From assembly GCF_029407905.1 (NCBI RefSeq), contig NC_073627.1, positions 48,353,001-48,417,000 of the forward strand: DNA of 64,000 bases, given 5' to 3'. The stretch is from Bubalus kerabau (taxonomy: Eukaryota > Chordata > Mammalia > Artiodactyla > Bovidae). The notes under the pieces were generated by a model. The model had not been told where the DNA came from, did not search any database, and saw only the letters and a list, made by a program, of their open reading frames with translations. Both the position numbers and the translations under genes were made by a program. Positions 1 to 10,761 of the stretch are shown here, piece by piece (within the stretch, counting starts at the first letter, position 1; every line of letters begins with the position of its first letter).

Positions 1-380
1 GGTTTGAAGCTGGCAGTGCCATCAAAGACGGGCTGGTGGCTGCATTATAAAAGGGTTGTATTCCCTCTTGTTGATAAATAAATCCTTTTTCTTCTAAATA
101 GCCAAGCTGGCGGGTTTCATTGTAAGTGGTTTGCACTCAGCAGAGAGCTGGGACTGGCAACACCGCATCCTTCATCTCTGCAATATTAATTAGCTTTCCA
201 CGATGCTATATTTTAATCATGAAAAAATGAGAACGGTGGGAACCCCATCAAAGGAAGAGTTAGGGAGAAGGAGGGCAAACAAGACACAGAATTAGAAGAG
301 AAGTGAAGATGTGCAGGGGGAGCAGTTAGAGATGGGGAGGGGTTCATGAGAGGAAAAGCATCAGTTGGGAGGTGAGCCAG
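1..380. other. unique intergenic DNA
   Basis: No gene or repeat recognised. An AT-rich, homeodomain-like stretch lies near 181-225 (it contains attaattagc). It resembles the composition of conserved non-coding DNA, but conservation cannot be judged from one sequence. Confidence 0.4.
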
Positions 381-384
381 GATT

Positions 385-612
385 CTTCATAAACATCTTC
401 TATGTGTTGCGAATGGTATTAGGTTCTTTGCCTGCACTGTTTCAGTCCACCCTGGAACCAACCTACATTTACATCCCTTATTTTATAAATGAGAAAATTG
501 AAGCTCAGAAAAATCAGGTACCTTAAGGTCAAATAAATAATGCACAGAAGTTCCAGGGTTTGAACCTGAGATGTTTTTACTCCATGCCTAGACCTCATTC
601 AGCTCCATCCAT
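385..612 (-). repeat. MIR SINE relic
   Basis: The core 'tttataaatgagaaaattgaagctcag' type segment (split here as tttataaatgagaaaattga) followed by 'ggtaccttaaggtc' and 'gggtttgaacctgag' is a diverged reverse complement of the ancient MIR tRNA-derived SINE. A possible L2 minus-strand end follows at about 618-668. Confidence 0.6.
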
Positions 613-789
613 CTAACTTTTCCCCAAATATTTATCCAGCAATTATTGTGCCTGGGCATAATACTAGGCACGTGCAGCCTCCCTAGAAAAACACACACAA
701 AAGATGCTTGGCTAAATCTTCATGAAAATGGTGCCAGCAAATTCATGTTTTGGAAAGATCCCCCAGAGATCAGTGGAAAGACTGGATTT

Positions 790-952
790 CAAAAGAACAG
801 GACTGCTGCACAACGTAGGGAGCTCAGCTCTGTGTTCAGTGGTGACTTAGAAGGGTGGGATGGAGGGCAGGTGGGAGAGAGGGCCAAGAGGGAGGGAATA
901 CGTGTATACATATAACTAATCGGCTTTGTTGTACAACATTGTAAAGCAACCA
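790..952 (+). repeat. L1 3' UTR fragment
   Basis: 5'-truncated L1 3' end. The characteristic blocks 'agggagctcagctctgtg', 'gagggagggaatacgtgtat' and 'caacattgtaaagcaa' occur in consensus order. Its A-tail position is occupied by the Bov-tA that follows. Confidence 0.65.
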
Positions 953-1190
953 TTTGTTGCTGTTGTTGTTTAGTCACTAAGTTGTGTCCCACTCTTTTGT
1001 GACCCTGTGGACTCTTGTGTATCCCACTCTTTTGTAGCCCACTAGGCTCCTCTGTCCATGGGATTTCCCAGGCAAGAAAACTGGAGTGGGTCACCATTTC
1101 TTTCTCCAGGGGATCTTTCCAACCCAGGGATCAAACTCATGTCTCTTGCATCACAGGTAGATTCTTCACCGCTGAGCCACCAGGGAAGCC
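953..1190 (-). mobile_element. Bov-tA SINE
   Basis: Complete Bov-tA in reverse orientation. It begins with the tail side (ttgttgctgttgttgt) and ends with the reverse of the tRNA-like head, ccaccagggaagcc. Diverged internally, with a local repetition around 1010-1035. Confidence 0.8.
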
Positions 1191-1194
1191 ACAC

Positions 1195-1462
1195 TGCTGC
1201 TGCTGCTGCTAAGTAGCTTCAGTTGTGTCTGACTCTGTGCGACCCTGTAGACAGCAGCCCACCAGGCTCCGCCATCCCTGGGATACCCCAGGCAAGAACA
1301 CTGGAGTAGGTTGCCATTTCCTTCACCAATGCATGAAAGTGAAAAGTGAAAGTGAAGTTGCTCAGTCGTGACCCCATGGACTGCAGCCCACCAGTCTCCT
1401 CCGTCCATGGGATTTTCCAGGCAAGAGTACTGGAGTGGGGTGCCATTGCCTTCTCCAAGGGA
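1195..1462 (-). mobile_element. Bov-A2 SINE
   Basis: Dimeric Bov-A2 in reverse orientation with a (GCT)n head, which is the complement of the (AGC)n tail. It is inserted in the end of the preceding Bov-tA, and the 9-bp direct repeat aagccacac flanks it at 1186-1194 and 1463-1471. Confidence 0.9.
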
Positions 1463-1754
1463 AAGCCACACAATAAGGTATAAATGAACCTATCATAGTA
1501 TCCCCACCTAGTTCAGGAGAGATGACCCTGAAACTGCTTCTTAGAGTTTTCTCCTTGTCAGTGGGACCTACCTGGACCCTGGCTCATGAGATGGTACTCT
1601 GCTTATTGGAGCTCATGTTTGAACACTGATTCCTCTCTGCACACGTCCCATTTTGCATGGGGACAGGATAGGTGATGTGGGGAGAAAAGAAAGATCAGAA
1701 GTCCACAGGACATAGCTACACATCACCAGGGTCTCCTTTTGACAACAGTAGTAA

Positions 1755-1908
1755 TAATCGTGATGGTGTTAAGAATGACAGCTATAGTGAATGAGCTTTT
1801 CTTAGATATTAATTAGTGCCTACACATTTCAACTCCTCACACTATTCCAATTGTCTTAGAAGATGGGTACTGGGATGAATGCCATTTTACCAAGGTTCAG
1901 ACAAGTTA
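1755..1908 (-). repeat. MIR SINE relic
   Basis: Blocks such as 'attttaccaaggttcagacaa' (shown as ttttaccaaggttcagaca) match the MIR core in reverse orientation. A SINE head interrupts it at about 1915. Confidence 0.5.
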
Positions 1909-1914
1909 AAGAGC

Positions 1915-2000
1915 TCAGGTATTGAACCCACGTCTCCTGTCTTGCAGGCAGATTCTTTATTGCTAAGTCATCAGGGAAGTCCAAAAAAAAAAAAAAAAAA
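1915..2000 (-). mobile_element. tRNA-like SINE head (Bov-tA/CHR) with A-run
   Basis: The reverse complement of the segment begins ggacttccctgatg and continues into an aaagaatctgcctgc box, the tRNA-derived head shared by Bov-tA and CHR SINEs. An 18-A run plus an L1-tail-like actatactccaat follows to about 2018. Confidence 0.6.
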
Positions 2001-2299
2001 CAAAAAACTATACTCCAATTTTTTTTCCCCAAAGAACACATTACAAAAAGGATCAGGACTATTACAGCTGCCCAGATGAGAGATCAGGGTGGCCTTGGTT
2101 GGAGTGGTTGTTGTCAAGATGCAGAGGAATAACCACAGACCTCATGCAAGCTCTCTACACTTAACTTCTCTTGGCAGCTCACACAAAATGAGACTAGCTG
2201 AAATGGGAACTGTAAACCCCTCTTAGGATCCAGAAGAAGAATTTTAGAGAAACCAATGTGGAAGAAGATGAGGTCAATATTGTCTGCTTCTTTGTTACT

Positions 2300-2440
2300 A
2301 GGCAATCCATAAACACATATTGAGACTTTAGGTTATGCCAAGCAGTCTTTTAGATGCTATAAGGACGTCTTTACCCTCAGAAAGCTTCCAGTCTGGTTCG
2401 CAAAGGAGGGCATACTTTCCTCAGATCACTTAACAATATA
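2300..2440 (-). repeat. L2 LINE 3' relic
   Basis: The 'aacacatattgagact...ccaagcagtcttttagatgc...cagaaagcttccagtctgg' layout matches the reversed L2 3' end. Old and diverged. Confidence 0.45.
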
Positions 2441-2534
2441 CATCAGAGAGGCACAGACACAGTGGGATGCAGGCGGAGCAGGCTGAGTCGGCATGACTGG
2501 GGGTGGCAGGGAGGGGAGCAGGAAATGAGTATTT

Positions 2535-2920
2535 ACTAGAAAATTCTGTGTTATGGATTGAATTGTGTTTCCCAAACAGATGGGTTGGAGTCCTGACCTC
2601 CGGTTAACCCAGAATGAACTTATTTAGAAAAGGGGCATTGCTGATGTGATTGGCTAAGCTAAAGCAAGGTCAAACTGGAGTAGGGTGGCCCCCTAATCCA
2701 ACAGGACTAAAGTTCCTGTAAGAGAGAGAAGATGGTCAGATAAAGCAGAAACCAAGAAACATCTGGGGCTACTGGAAGGCAGGAGAGACAATGGAGGCTC
2801 CTCCACTAGAGGCTTTGGAGGGAACATGGCCCTGCCAACACCTTAACTTCTGACTTCTGGCCTCTAGAGCTGTGAAAGAATATGCTTCTGTCGCGTTAAG
2901 CCACCCGGTTTGTGAAAACG
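2535..2920 (+). repeat. ancient interspersed repeat, family not named with confidence
   Basis: Recognisable mammal-wide repeat with blocks 'gaattgtgtttcccaaac', 'gtggccccctaatccaac', 'ctggcctctagagctgtgaa' and 'taagccacccggtttgtg'. A second, shorter copy lies at 27,975-28,115. It resembles MaLR/L1M-type terminal sequences. Confidence 0.5.
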
Positions 2921-2939
2921 GACTAAACGTGTGGCTCAC

Positions 2940-3055
2940 TTTATCTTCCCCTGTAGACTGCAGGAGGTGGGCACTCTTAGTTCCATGGTAGAGGTCAGAA
3001 AACTGAAGCCCCGGGATTCTCACAAACAGACGACCCTGCTAATATGTAATGGCTC
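2940..3055 (-). repeat. MIR SINE relic
   Basis: Reverse-orientation MIR core ('ggtagaggtcagaaaactga') with strong divergence. Confidence 0.4.
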
Positions 3056-3429
3056 TGTGCTCAGTGATCCACTCTAGTGGTGGTTCTGGAGGTGAACTTG
3101 AAAGGATAAATAGGAAAGAGAAGTTACCGGATCTGATCATGTGGACAGCAGGACAGCTTTCCCCCATGACATCATGCATTGCTTTAATCCCCAAGAGAAA
3201 TGAGTGCTTCCTGGGTGGCAGGCACAGGATCGAAGCTAAAGAAAAATTGTGGTTGAATGAGACGTGGTTGCCCTTGAGGAATTCACAGTCCATCGAGGGA
3301 GAAAGGTATGTGACCAGACACAAAGAGGTGAGGTGAGTTGAGCAGCTCATCCACTGGGGGAACAAAGAACAGGGAGCACCGCCCCCAGGTACTTCCTGTT
3401 TCCCTCATCCCTTGACTCAACAACAGCTT

Positions 3430-3845
3430 GCAGAAAAAAGAAAACTGGATCACAGGAAATGAGCACATCATGGTTCAGACATCAACAGTATAAATTCCCA
3501 ATTCAAGAGAACAGCAATGATAAAATGCAGGGAAAATGTGTCTTAGAATTAAGGAAATGCTCTCACTTTGCCCAGAGTTGATATGGAAGATTTCCTAAAG
3601 ATCATGGCACTTGGGCTGAACCTGAAGGACAGGGGGGAAATGTGTCAAGGGGAAGACCGTGGGAGACAAACTGCTCCCAGCTGGTGATGTTTTTTTTACC
3701 ACTAAGAGTCCCTCAAACAAACGCCAGTTCCACTAAAGCAAGATTCAGGTTGCTTTGATGGCTGCTGTATACACAACCTCTAGAAGAAAACACAGTAGGG
3801 GCTCAATCTGCAGAAGATGTAACAAGCCCATCAGGATGAGGCTCC
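3430..3845. other. unique intergenic DNA
   Basis: No gene or named repeat recognised. One short T-run occurs near 3690. Confidence 0.4.
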
Positions 3846-3855
3846 ACGTACTGTA

Positions 3856-4066
3856 TGTATGTGTTGGTCACTCAGTCGTGTCCAAATCTTTGTGACCCCA
3901 TGGACTGTAGTCTGCCAGGCTCCTCTATCCATGGGATTCTCCAGGCAAAAATACTGGAATGGGTACCCATTCCCTTCTCCAGGAGATCTTCCTGACCCAG
4001 AGATCAAACCCAGGTCTCCTGCCCTTCAGGCAGATTCTTTACCATCTGAGCCACCAGGGAAGCCCG
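3856..4066 (-). mobile_element. Bov-tA SINE
   Basis: Full Bov-tA in reverse orientation: ggtcactcagtcgtgtcc at the tail side and ccaccagggaagccc at the head side. An imperfect direct repeat (actgtatgtatg / actgtacatgtatg) flanks it. Confidence 0.85.
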
Positions 4067-4139
4067 AGACTGTACATGTATGCCTCTATGTGCTCCAAAG
4101 TCTGGTCTCTATCAGTCGAGTGCTGAGTTCTTTGTGAAA

Positions 4140-4560
4140 CCTACCCAGTGCCCAATCCTGGGCTCTTTCTCGGAAAGACAGAGAGTTGGGTAAGACAAGT
4201 TTTCCAAGGGCTCTCAGTGGACTGAGAAGATGACAAATGAGTGATTTCCATATCTACTGTGTGATACCATGGCTCTGATGGAGAAAACTGGAAGGAAGAG
4301 CAGGCAAGCCTGATGGAGGAAGTGACACTAAGCTGAGATTTAGAGGATGAGCAGGAGATTAGCCTGGCAGAGGAGGGATGACCACGTGGTGGAAAGAACA
4401 GCAGCTTCAGCCAAAAATGAGCTTGTCATCTCCAGGGACTGCAAACAGTTCAAGGTGGCCTGGAGCACAGACCTGGATGTAGGCTGCATGGGCAATCTGG
4501 TTGGTGGAGGGACAGGGGGCCAAATCACACAGGCACGCCTTTGACGGACCTGGATTATGT
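4140..4560 (-). repeat. L2 LINE relic
   Basis: Reverse-orientation L2 3' sequence: 'aggaagtgacactaagctga', then gatttagaggatgagcagga and an aggcagagg-like block. Low similarity, no open frame. Confidence 0.5.
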
Positions 4561-4739
4561 TCTATGGGGAACCATTTAATGGATTCAAGTTTCCAGATAC
4601 TTGCTACCTGCTTTGCATGCCTCCTCTGGCTGGACCACATTTTCTCACCCTCAGAACAGGGAACACAGTCATCCCAGGGCCATCGAAGGGCGAATTCAAA
4701 ACCAGAGCAGGGAGAGGGAGAAGACATGCATAACATTAC

Positions 4740-5035
4740 CTTAATTTAACGTTCTTCTCTTTATCAATCGGTGATTAACAGGTATTACATTTTCCCCCCA
4801 TCCATTCTCAAGAGAGGTGTTATAATAACATGTCAGGGAGGTGTGGATAAGCGGCATTATGGAGGCTGGTTTATAATGCAGTTTGGAACAGATGCTAACG
4901 TCCCGATTATGCATTCCAGCATCATTTAAACTCGGCTCCGTGGTGTGGTAAGGCTCCTGGCATCATAATTCTCCAAAGCAGTTGCTATTAATCACTCATT
5001 CATTATTAAAACACATTGTATTCATTCTGCTTGAC
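4740..5035. other. candidate conserved non-coding element
   Basis: Repeat-free AT-rich stretch with many homeodomain-like TAAT/ATTA cores (tattaatcactcattcatta), gattatgcat and gataagcgg GATA-like words, and no open frame of note. Its composition resembles vertebrate developmental enhancers. Function is inferred only; conservation was not tested. Confidence 0.3.
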
Positions 5036-5407
5036 AACCGGTGCAGGGCAGGCTCTGTTTCTCCAGAGCGGTTATCTCCAGACTTGTCAGATTATCTCCA
5101 GTCTCAACCCAGAGGAGCTCCAGTCCTCCAGGATGGCTGAGAGCTCCACAGAGACATCTCAGCATGGATGGGAATTCAGGACTCAGAAGAGACATATCCT
5201 ATCCAAGGGATACACAGCCGCAAGAGGGCACAAGGCTCCCAGAAACCAAGACCATCTCCCATCCTGACTGCCTCCTCTGCCCACTTCTTCCTCTAAGTTG
5301 AAAGTCCCATTTCCCTGAAGGAGAACTCTGCTGGGCTCTTTTATATCCATGGGCTTCCCAGCATCACCTGAGAGCTAGGGTTCTGCCTCCAAACTCATTT
5401 GATTATC

Positions 5408-5545
5408 AGAAGATGTTGGGTGTCATAGTCAAATACAACAGGGAACTCTACTTAACACACTGTGACAACCTGAATGGGAAAGAAGTCCAAAAGGGAGGGA
5501 ATATATGTATATGTGTGGCTGATTCGTTTTGCTGTACAGTAGAAG
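5408..5545 (+). repeat. L1 3' UTR fragment, split in three
   Basis: L1 3' end ('acagggaactctacttaaca', 'gattcgttttgctgtacag'). It resumes at 5758-5790 (aacaacattgtaaagcaatt) after a BovB insertion, and its last bases and A-tail lie at 6353-6384 after a SINE block. Confidence 0.75.
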
Positions 5546-5757
5546 TTGACTCATTGGAAAAGACTCTGATGCTGGGAGGGATTGGGGGCACGAGGAGAAG
5601 GGGACGACAGAGGATGAGATGGCTGGATGGCATCACTGACTCGATGGACGTGAGTCTGAGTGAACTCCAGGAGTTGGTGATGGACAGGGAGGCCTGGCAT
5701 GCTATGATTCATGGGGTCGCAAAGAGTCAGGCATGACTGAGCGGCTGAACTGAACTG
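5546..5757 (+). mobile_element. BovB LINE 3' fragment
   Basis: 5'-truncated BovB. It encodes the C-terminal frame (residue motifs DSLEKTLMLGGIGG, RGRQRMRWLDGITDSMD, DREAW) and ends in the family-typical tandem ctgaactgaactga. It lies inside the L1 3' UTR, whose sequence continues on both sides. Confidence 0.85.
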
Positions 5758-5790
5758 AGAAACTAAAACAACATTGTAAAGCAATTATAG

Positions 5791-6105
5791 GGGCTTCCCT
5801 GAGAGCTCAGTTGATAAAGAATCCACCTGCAATGCAGGAGACCCTGGTTCCATTCCTGGGTTGGGAAGATCTGCTGGAGAAGGGATAGGCTACCCACTCT
5901 AGTATTCTTGGGCTTCCGCTGTGGCTCAGCCAGTAAAGAATCTGCCTGTAATGTGGGAGACCTGGGTTCAATCTCTGGGTTAGGAAGATCCTGTGGAAAA
6001 GGGGAAGGCTACCCACTCCAGTATTCTGGCCTGGAGAATTCCACGGACTGTATAGTCCATGGGGTTGCAAAGAGTTGTACGACTGAGCAACTTTCACCTT
6101 CACTT
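5791..6105 (+). mobile_element. Bov-tA-type SINE, head-to-tail dimer
   Basis: A partial Bov-tA unit (5791-5908) ending at ctagtattctt is fused directly to a second unit (5909-6105) that starts gggcttccgctgtggctcag and ends in a (tttcac)n-like run. This dimeric form is common in ruminants. Confidence 0.75.
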
Positions 6106-6126
6106 TCACTTTTCAAAGTGATTATG

Positions 6127-6352
6127 CATGCTGTGTGTGCTAAGTCATTTCAGTCGTGTCCAACTGTTTGCGACCCTATACACCACAGCCAGCCAGCCTC
6201 CTCTGTCCATGGGATTCTCCAGGGAAGAATACTGGAGTGGATTGCCATGCCCTCCTCCAGGGGATCTTCCTGACCCAGGGATTGAACTTGCATTCTCTTA
6301 CTCCTCCTGCTTTGGGAGGGGGTTCTTTACCACTAGCACCACCTGGGAAGCC
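6127..6352 (-). mobile_element. Bov-tA SINE
   Basis: Reverse-orientation Bov-tA from gctgtgtgtgctaagtcatt to accacctgggaagccc. The L1 tail resumes immediately after it. Confidence 0.85.
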
Positions 6353-6389
6353 CTATACTCCAAGAAAAATTAATTAAAAAACACAAGGG

Positions 6390-6590
6390 CTCTGGGTCAG
6401 GTCCCTTGTCTTCTACCACTAGCTGTATGATCTTAGATAAGAAATCTAATATTTTTGTCCCTCTGTATCATCAGTTGTACAATGGAGTTGTAATAATAGG
6501 ACCAATCTCATGGAATTGCTGTCAGGATTAATGAATTAATTCTAACAAAGCCCTTATAAAATGTCTGATACATCAATCACATCGGACCTT
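6390..6590 (+). repeat. MIR SINE relic
   Basis: Forward MIR layout: 'ctagctgtatgatcttagat', then an 'acaatggagttgtaataata' core, then gctgtcaggattaatgaatt. Confidence 0.55.
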
Positions 6591-6684
6591 GTTATGACTT
6601 ATTAAGATAATCCTAACATTTCCAAGATGTCCCACACAGCCTCTTATGGTGGGGGACGGAGAGCGTGGAGGAACCATCCACTCA

Positions 6685-6800
6685 TTCATTCCATAAACAG
6701 CAGTTGAACATCCCAAATGTGCCAGGCATCATTTTAAGTACCAGACACACAGAGTCCTGTAAGGCAAGACCCCTCCTTCAAGGAGGCCTCAAGCGAGTGA
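6685..6800 (-). repeat. L2 LINE 3' relic
   Basis: Reverse L2 3' end: cattccataaacagcagttg, gtgccaggcatcattttaag and aggcaagacccctccttcaa follow L2 order. Confidence 0.5.
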
Positions 6801-7304
6801 GGCAGCTGTACTCAAGGTGCAGAGGTCTGAAAGCCCCTCTAGCTTTTCCCTGAAGCCTCAACATTTCGTTGCACCTTTACCTGAAAGGTGAGCAGAGCAG
6901 AGATTATTATACCTTTCACAGAAGCAAACACCCCATGCACCCCTCTGGATGTTAGAATAGTGGCTAAAGTTCTTGAAGGTTCCCACACTTTGAATGAAGT
7001 ATTTCAGTCTAAAAATGTACAGAGGATAATTTAATGAATAAATAGAATATTATAAAGGCCTCTGAATCCTTCTTTTTGTGCCATCCAATCATAACCACCA
7101 GGCTCAAATCAGGTATTAGGATTTCCATGCTTTTTAAAAACATTTACTGTAAAAGTGCAAACCTATAAACAGTGAATGTTTCTGTTTATATGTTTTCAAA
7201 CTTGCCATAAATGATACCACACTGTAAATCTTCTGCAGCTTGGTTTTTTGAGGAAAGCATTTTGTCACAGAAAAGTTCAAATATAAGTAAACAGAACAGT
7301 ATAA

Positions 7305-7437
7305 TGAGAATGAATAAGCCACAAGGACCTACTGTATAGCACAGGGAACTATATTCCATATCCTGTGATAAACCATCATGAAAAAGAATGCATATATAAC
7401 TGAATCATTTTGCTGCATGGCAAAAATTAACACAACA

Positions 7438-7469
<32 letters not shown>

Positions 7470-7497
7470 CAACTATACTTCAATAAAAAAATAAAGT
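7305..7497 (+). repeat. L1 3' end with A-tail expansion
   Basis: L1 3' UTR with cctactgtatagcacaggga, tgctgcatggcaaaaattaa and acacaacattgt, then a run of 27 A, then the terminal caactatacttcaataaaaa. The A-run sits inside the terminal sequence, not at its end. Confidence 0.75.
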
Positions 7498-7519
7498 AGC
7501 CTGGGTACCTATTACCCAG

Positions 7520-7733
7520 GCTTCCCAGGTGGCTCAGTGGTAAAGAATCCACCTGCAATGCAGGAGACACAAGAGACGCAGGTTCTATCCCTGAGTCAGG
7601 AAGATCCCCTAGAGAAGGAAATGGCAACCCAGTCCAGTATTCTTTCCTGGGAAATCCCATGAACAGAGGAGCTTGGCAGGCTACAATCCATGGGCTCGTT
7701 AAAGAGCTGGACACTACTGAGTGACTGCACACA
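7520..7733 (+). mobile_element. Bov-tA SINE
   Basis: Forward Bov-tA with head ggcttcccaggtggctcag. The 15-bp direct repeat gtacctattacccag / gtacctatcacccag flanks it at 7505-7519 and 7734-7748 (one mismatch), a clear target-site duplication. Confidence 0.92.
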
Positions 7734-7768
7734 GTACCTATCACCCAGCTCCAATGATCAACATCTCA

Positions 7769-7930
7769 TTTTTTTTTTTTTTTTGGCCATGCCAGGACTT
7801 CGTTATGGGATGCAGGATCTTTAGTTTCAGCATAAAAAATAAAGGATCTAATTCCCAGACCAGGGATCGAATCCAAGCCCCCTGCATTGGGAGTACACAA
7901 TCTTAACGACTGGACCAGCAGGGAAGTTCT
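7769..7930 (-). mobile_element. CHR-type SINE
   Basis: Reverse orientation: a T-run (complement of the A-tail), ggccatgccaggacttcg, a ccagggatcgaatcc box and the head ctggaccagcagggaagttc. tRNA-derived cetartiodactyl SINE. Confidence 0.8.
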
Positions 7931-8552
7931 TATCTGGTTATTCTTGATGCACCTGTACTGACATCAACTCTACCTCAGTCTCACTCAATTATACTTTACA
8001 ATTCTGTTTTAAAATAAATTTTACATACATTTGAATGCATAATCTTAACTGTACACATTTCAAAAATAGATCCACCATGTATCACTATTTCTATCAAGAC
8101 AGAGAACAGTCTCATCTTTTACAAAAAATATCCTCCTTTCCCCAAAGTCTTTTTTTTCTTCCACCATCCTGCCCCCTAGAAAACCAACTGTTTTGACCTT
8201 CGATTACAACGGCCTGTTCTGTAATTGCATATAAATAGGCTCATAGAGTCTACAGTCATTTGTATCCTTTTGGGGGGAAGAAGCATCACATTTCTGAGAT
8301 TCATCCACATTGTTTCATGCATCAAAAGATGGCTTCACTCTACTGAGAAGAGTATTCCACAGTACAAATATAGCATGGTGTATTGATTCATTCTCCTGGT
8401 CATGAACATATGGGCTGCTTCCAATTCTTGGCTACTGTGAATAAAGTTGCTAAGAACACTTTTATACTACCTTTTTGTGGTTATTTGTTTGAATTTCTCT
8501 TGGATGAAGGAATGGAACTGCTGAGTCAGAGAGTAGGTGCAGTTTTCCTTTT

Positions 8553-8988
8553 CTTTTTTAAAAAATATTTTATTGATGTACAGTTGATTTACAGTGTTAG
8601 TTAATTTCTCCCATACAGCAAAGTGATTCACAGAGGAATATGGTCTCTCACATGATGGTTTATTATAGGATATTGGATATAGTTCTGTGCTGAATATACT
8701 GTGCTATACGGTAGGACCTTGTTGCTTATCTATCCTATATGAACTAATTTGCATCTGATACTCCCAAACTCACAATCCTTCCCTCCCTTAGCAATCACAG
8801 GTCTTTTCTCTATACCGATGAGTTTATTTCTGTTTTGTAGATATGTTCACTTGTGTCATATTTTAGATCCCACATACAAACGATACTATATGGTATCTTT
8901 CTTTCTCTTTCTGACTTACCTTCACTTGGTATGCGCATCTCTAGGTCCATCCACATTGCTGCGAATGGCAGTATTTCATTCTTTTTTA
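8553..8988 (-). repeat. younger L1 3' end
   Basis: Reverse-orientation L1: A-tail complement at 8553-8565, then agcaaagtgattcacagagg, gctatacggtaggaccttgt, and the ORF2 3' portion up to cattgctgcgaatggcagta. It sits in the older L1M. Confidence 0.7.
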
Positions 8989-9164
8989 GGAGGTTGTTTC
9001 AACTGTTGGAAAAATTACCAATCTTTTTTCCAAGATGGCCATGCCATTTGACTCCCTTTCCAGTGATGTGAGAGCATTCAGGTTGCTCGAACAGCCTGAC
9101 CAACCCCTGTTGTCAAGCACGTTTCACTGTTCAAGATTGTTGCCTCTTTTTAGTGAGTTGTCAT

Positions 9165-9405
9165 TTTATTCTTTTTTATTTTATTTTTTAATTGGATAAT
9201 GATTGCTTTACAATGCTGTGATGGTTCCTGTCACACAACAACATGAATTAGCCATAAGTGTACCCAAGTCCTCTCCCTCTTGAACCTCCTTCCCATCCCT
9301 CATCCCACGCCACCCCTCTAGGTTGTTCCAAAGCATCAGGTTGAGCTCCCTGTGTTATACGGCAACTCCCCACTATCTCTTTTACACAAGGTAGTGTATA
9401 GTCTT
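9165..9405 (-). repeat. L1 3' UTR fragment
   Basis: Reverse-orientation ruminant L1 3' UTR: aattggataatgattgcttt, acatgaattagccataagtg, and ggttgagctccctgtgttat. Nested in the L1M. Confidence 0.7.
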
Positions 9406-9586
9406 TCTTATATTCTAAGTAGAAGCTCTTTGTCAGAAATATGTTTTGGAAAATTTTCTCCAATCTATCTGTTCATTTTTATGATGATATATTCCATTGA
9501 GAAGAGTTCTTGTTTGCTCTTTTTTTTTTTTAATTGGTAATGTTTTCTGAATATTGTCTTAGAAATCTTTGTTTACCTTTTGGATC

Positions 9587-9773
9587 TTTTTTTAAAAATT
9601 ACAATTTTATTTATTTGTTCTTTTTTGGCATGGCCTTGTAGTATGCAGGATCTTAGTTTCCTGATCAAGGATAAAACCCGAAAAAAAAAAAAAAAAAAAA
9701 AAAAAAGGATAAAACCCGAACACGTAGAAGTGCAAGCACAGAGTCTTAACCGCTACACCCCAAGGAAGTGCCC
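9587..9773 (-). mobile_element. CHR-type SINE with internal insertion
   Basis: Reverse CHR SINE (tttggcatggccttgtag, atgcaggatcttagtttcct, agagtcttaaccgctacacc). It is split by an A-run flanked by a direct repeat at 9667-9720, described separately. Confidence 0.75.
9667..9720 (+). mobile_element. poly(A)-only insertion with target duplication
   Basis: aaggataaaacccgaa occurs at 9667-9682 and again at 9705-9720, and between the copies lies only a run of A (26 A in all, 9681-9706). The layout is that of a retrotransposition event that delivered nothing but an A-tail. Microsatellite slippage alone would not duplicate the flank. Confidence 0.6.
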
Positions 9774-10503
9774 TAAAATTTTGTTATTTTAAATTCTACA
9801 CTTAGGTCTAAGATCCATGAAATATTCAATTTAGTGTGGTGTGAGGTAGGGGACTGAGCTCACTGTTTCACCATACAGATACTCTGTGATTTTAGCACCA
9901 TTTGTTGAAAACGCTTTCCTTCCTCCCTTGAATTACTTTATTGCTTTTGTCAAAAATTAATTCACCATATACATATATGTCTATGTACCATCTCTCAGGC
10001 TGCATTAATCCATGTGCCTATCCTTATGCTGATAACAAACTGTTATCAAGCTGTGTTAATGACTGTAGCTTTATATTAAGTCCTGAAGGCAAGCAGTGTG
10101 AGTTTTCCAGCTTTGTTCCTTTTTAAGGGTGTTATTATTTGGCTATTCAAGATCATTTGCATATCCATATAATTTTAGAATTAGCTTATCTATTTCTATT
10201 TCTAAAAAGCCTTTTGGAATTGTGATTTGAATTACATTGAACTACAGATCACATCTTGACAACACTAGATTTTCCACTCACACAAATATAGTATATCCTC
10301 CCATTTTTAACATCTTTAAAATTTTTTCTTAGCAATATTAAATAATTTTTAGTAGAAAGGATTCACATATCTTCTCTTCAATGCATTGCTAATTATAATT
10401 TTTAAGATACTGTGAAAAAATGATTTATTTCCCAATTCTTTTTCTGCCAATATATAGATAAATAATTGATTTTTCTTTATGTACCATGTATCCTGAAATA
10501 TGG

Positions 10504-10761
10504 GGCTTCCCCAGTGGCTCAGCGGTAAAGAATCTGCCTGTAATGCAGGAGACGCAGGAGCTGTGGGTTTGATCCCTGGGTCAGAAAGATCTCCTGGAGA
10601 AGGAAACAGCAATCCACTCCAGTATTCTTGCCTAGGAAAGCCCAAGGACAGAGAAGCCTGGCGAGCTAAAGGGTCCTAAGGGTCAAAGGGTCCTAAGGGT
10701 CCCAAAGCCCAAAGGGTCGCAATATGCTGGACACAGCTGAATGACTAAGCACATTGAGCAC
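10504..10761 (+). mobile_element. Bov-tA SINE with 17-bp tandem repeat
   Basis: Forward Bov-tA (ggggcttccccagtggctca). Direct repeats atcctgaaatatgg (10,490-10,503) and atcctgagatactgg (10,762-10,776) flank it. Inside, aaagggtcctaagggtc is present twice in tandem (10,668-10,684 and 10,685-10,701), replacing the usual sequence before ggtcgc. Confidence 0.85.

Noticed and set aside
1195..1215. Trinucleotide (GCT)n as a disease-type repeat
   Set aside because: It is the ordinary (AGC)n tail of a Bov-A2 SINE, as at 12,300 and 22,254.
5791..6352. tRNA genes in SINE heads
   Set aside because: The tRNA-like boxes belong to Bov-tA/CHR SINEs; cloverleaf and anticodon features are not maintained.
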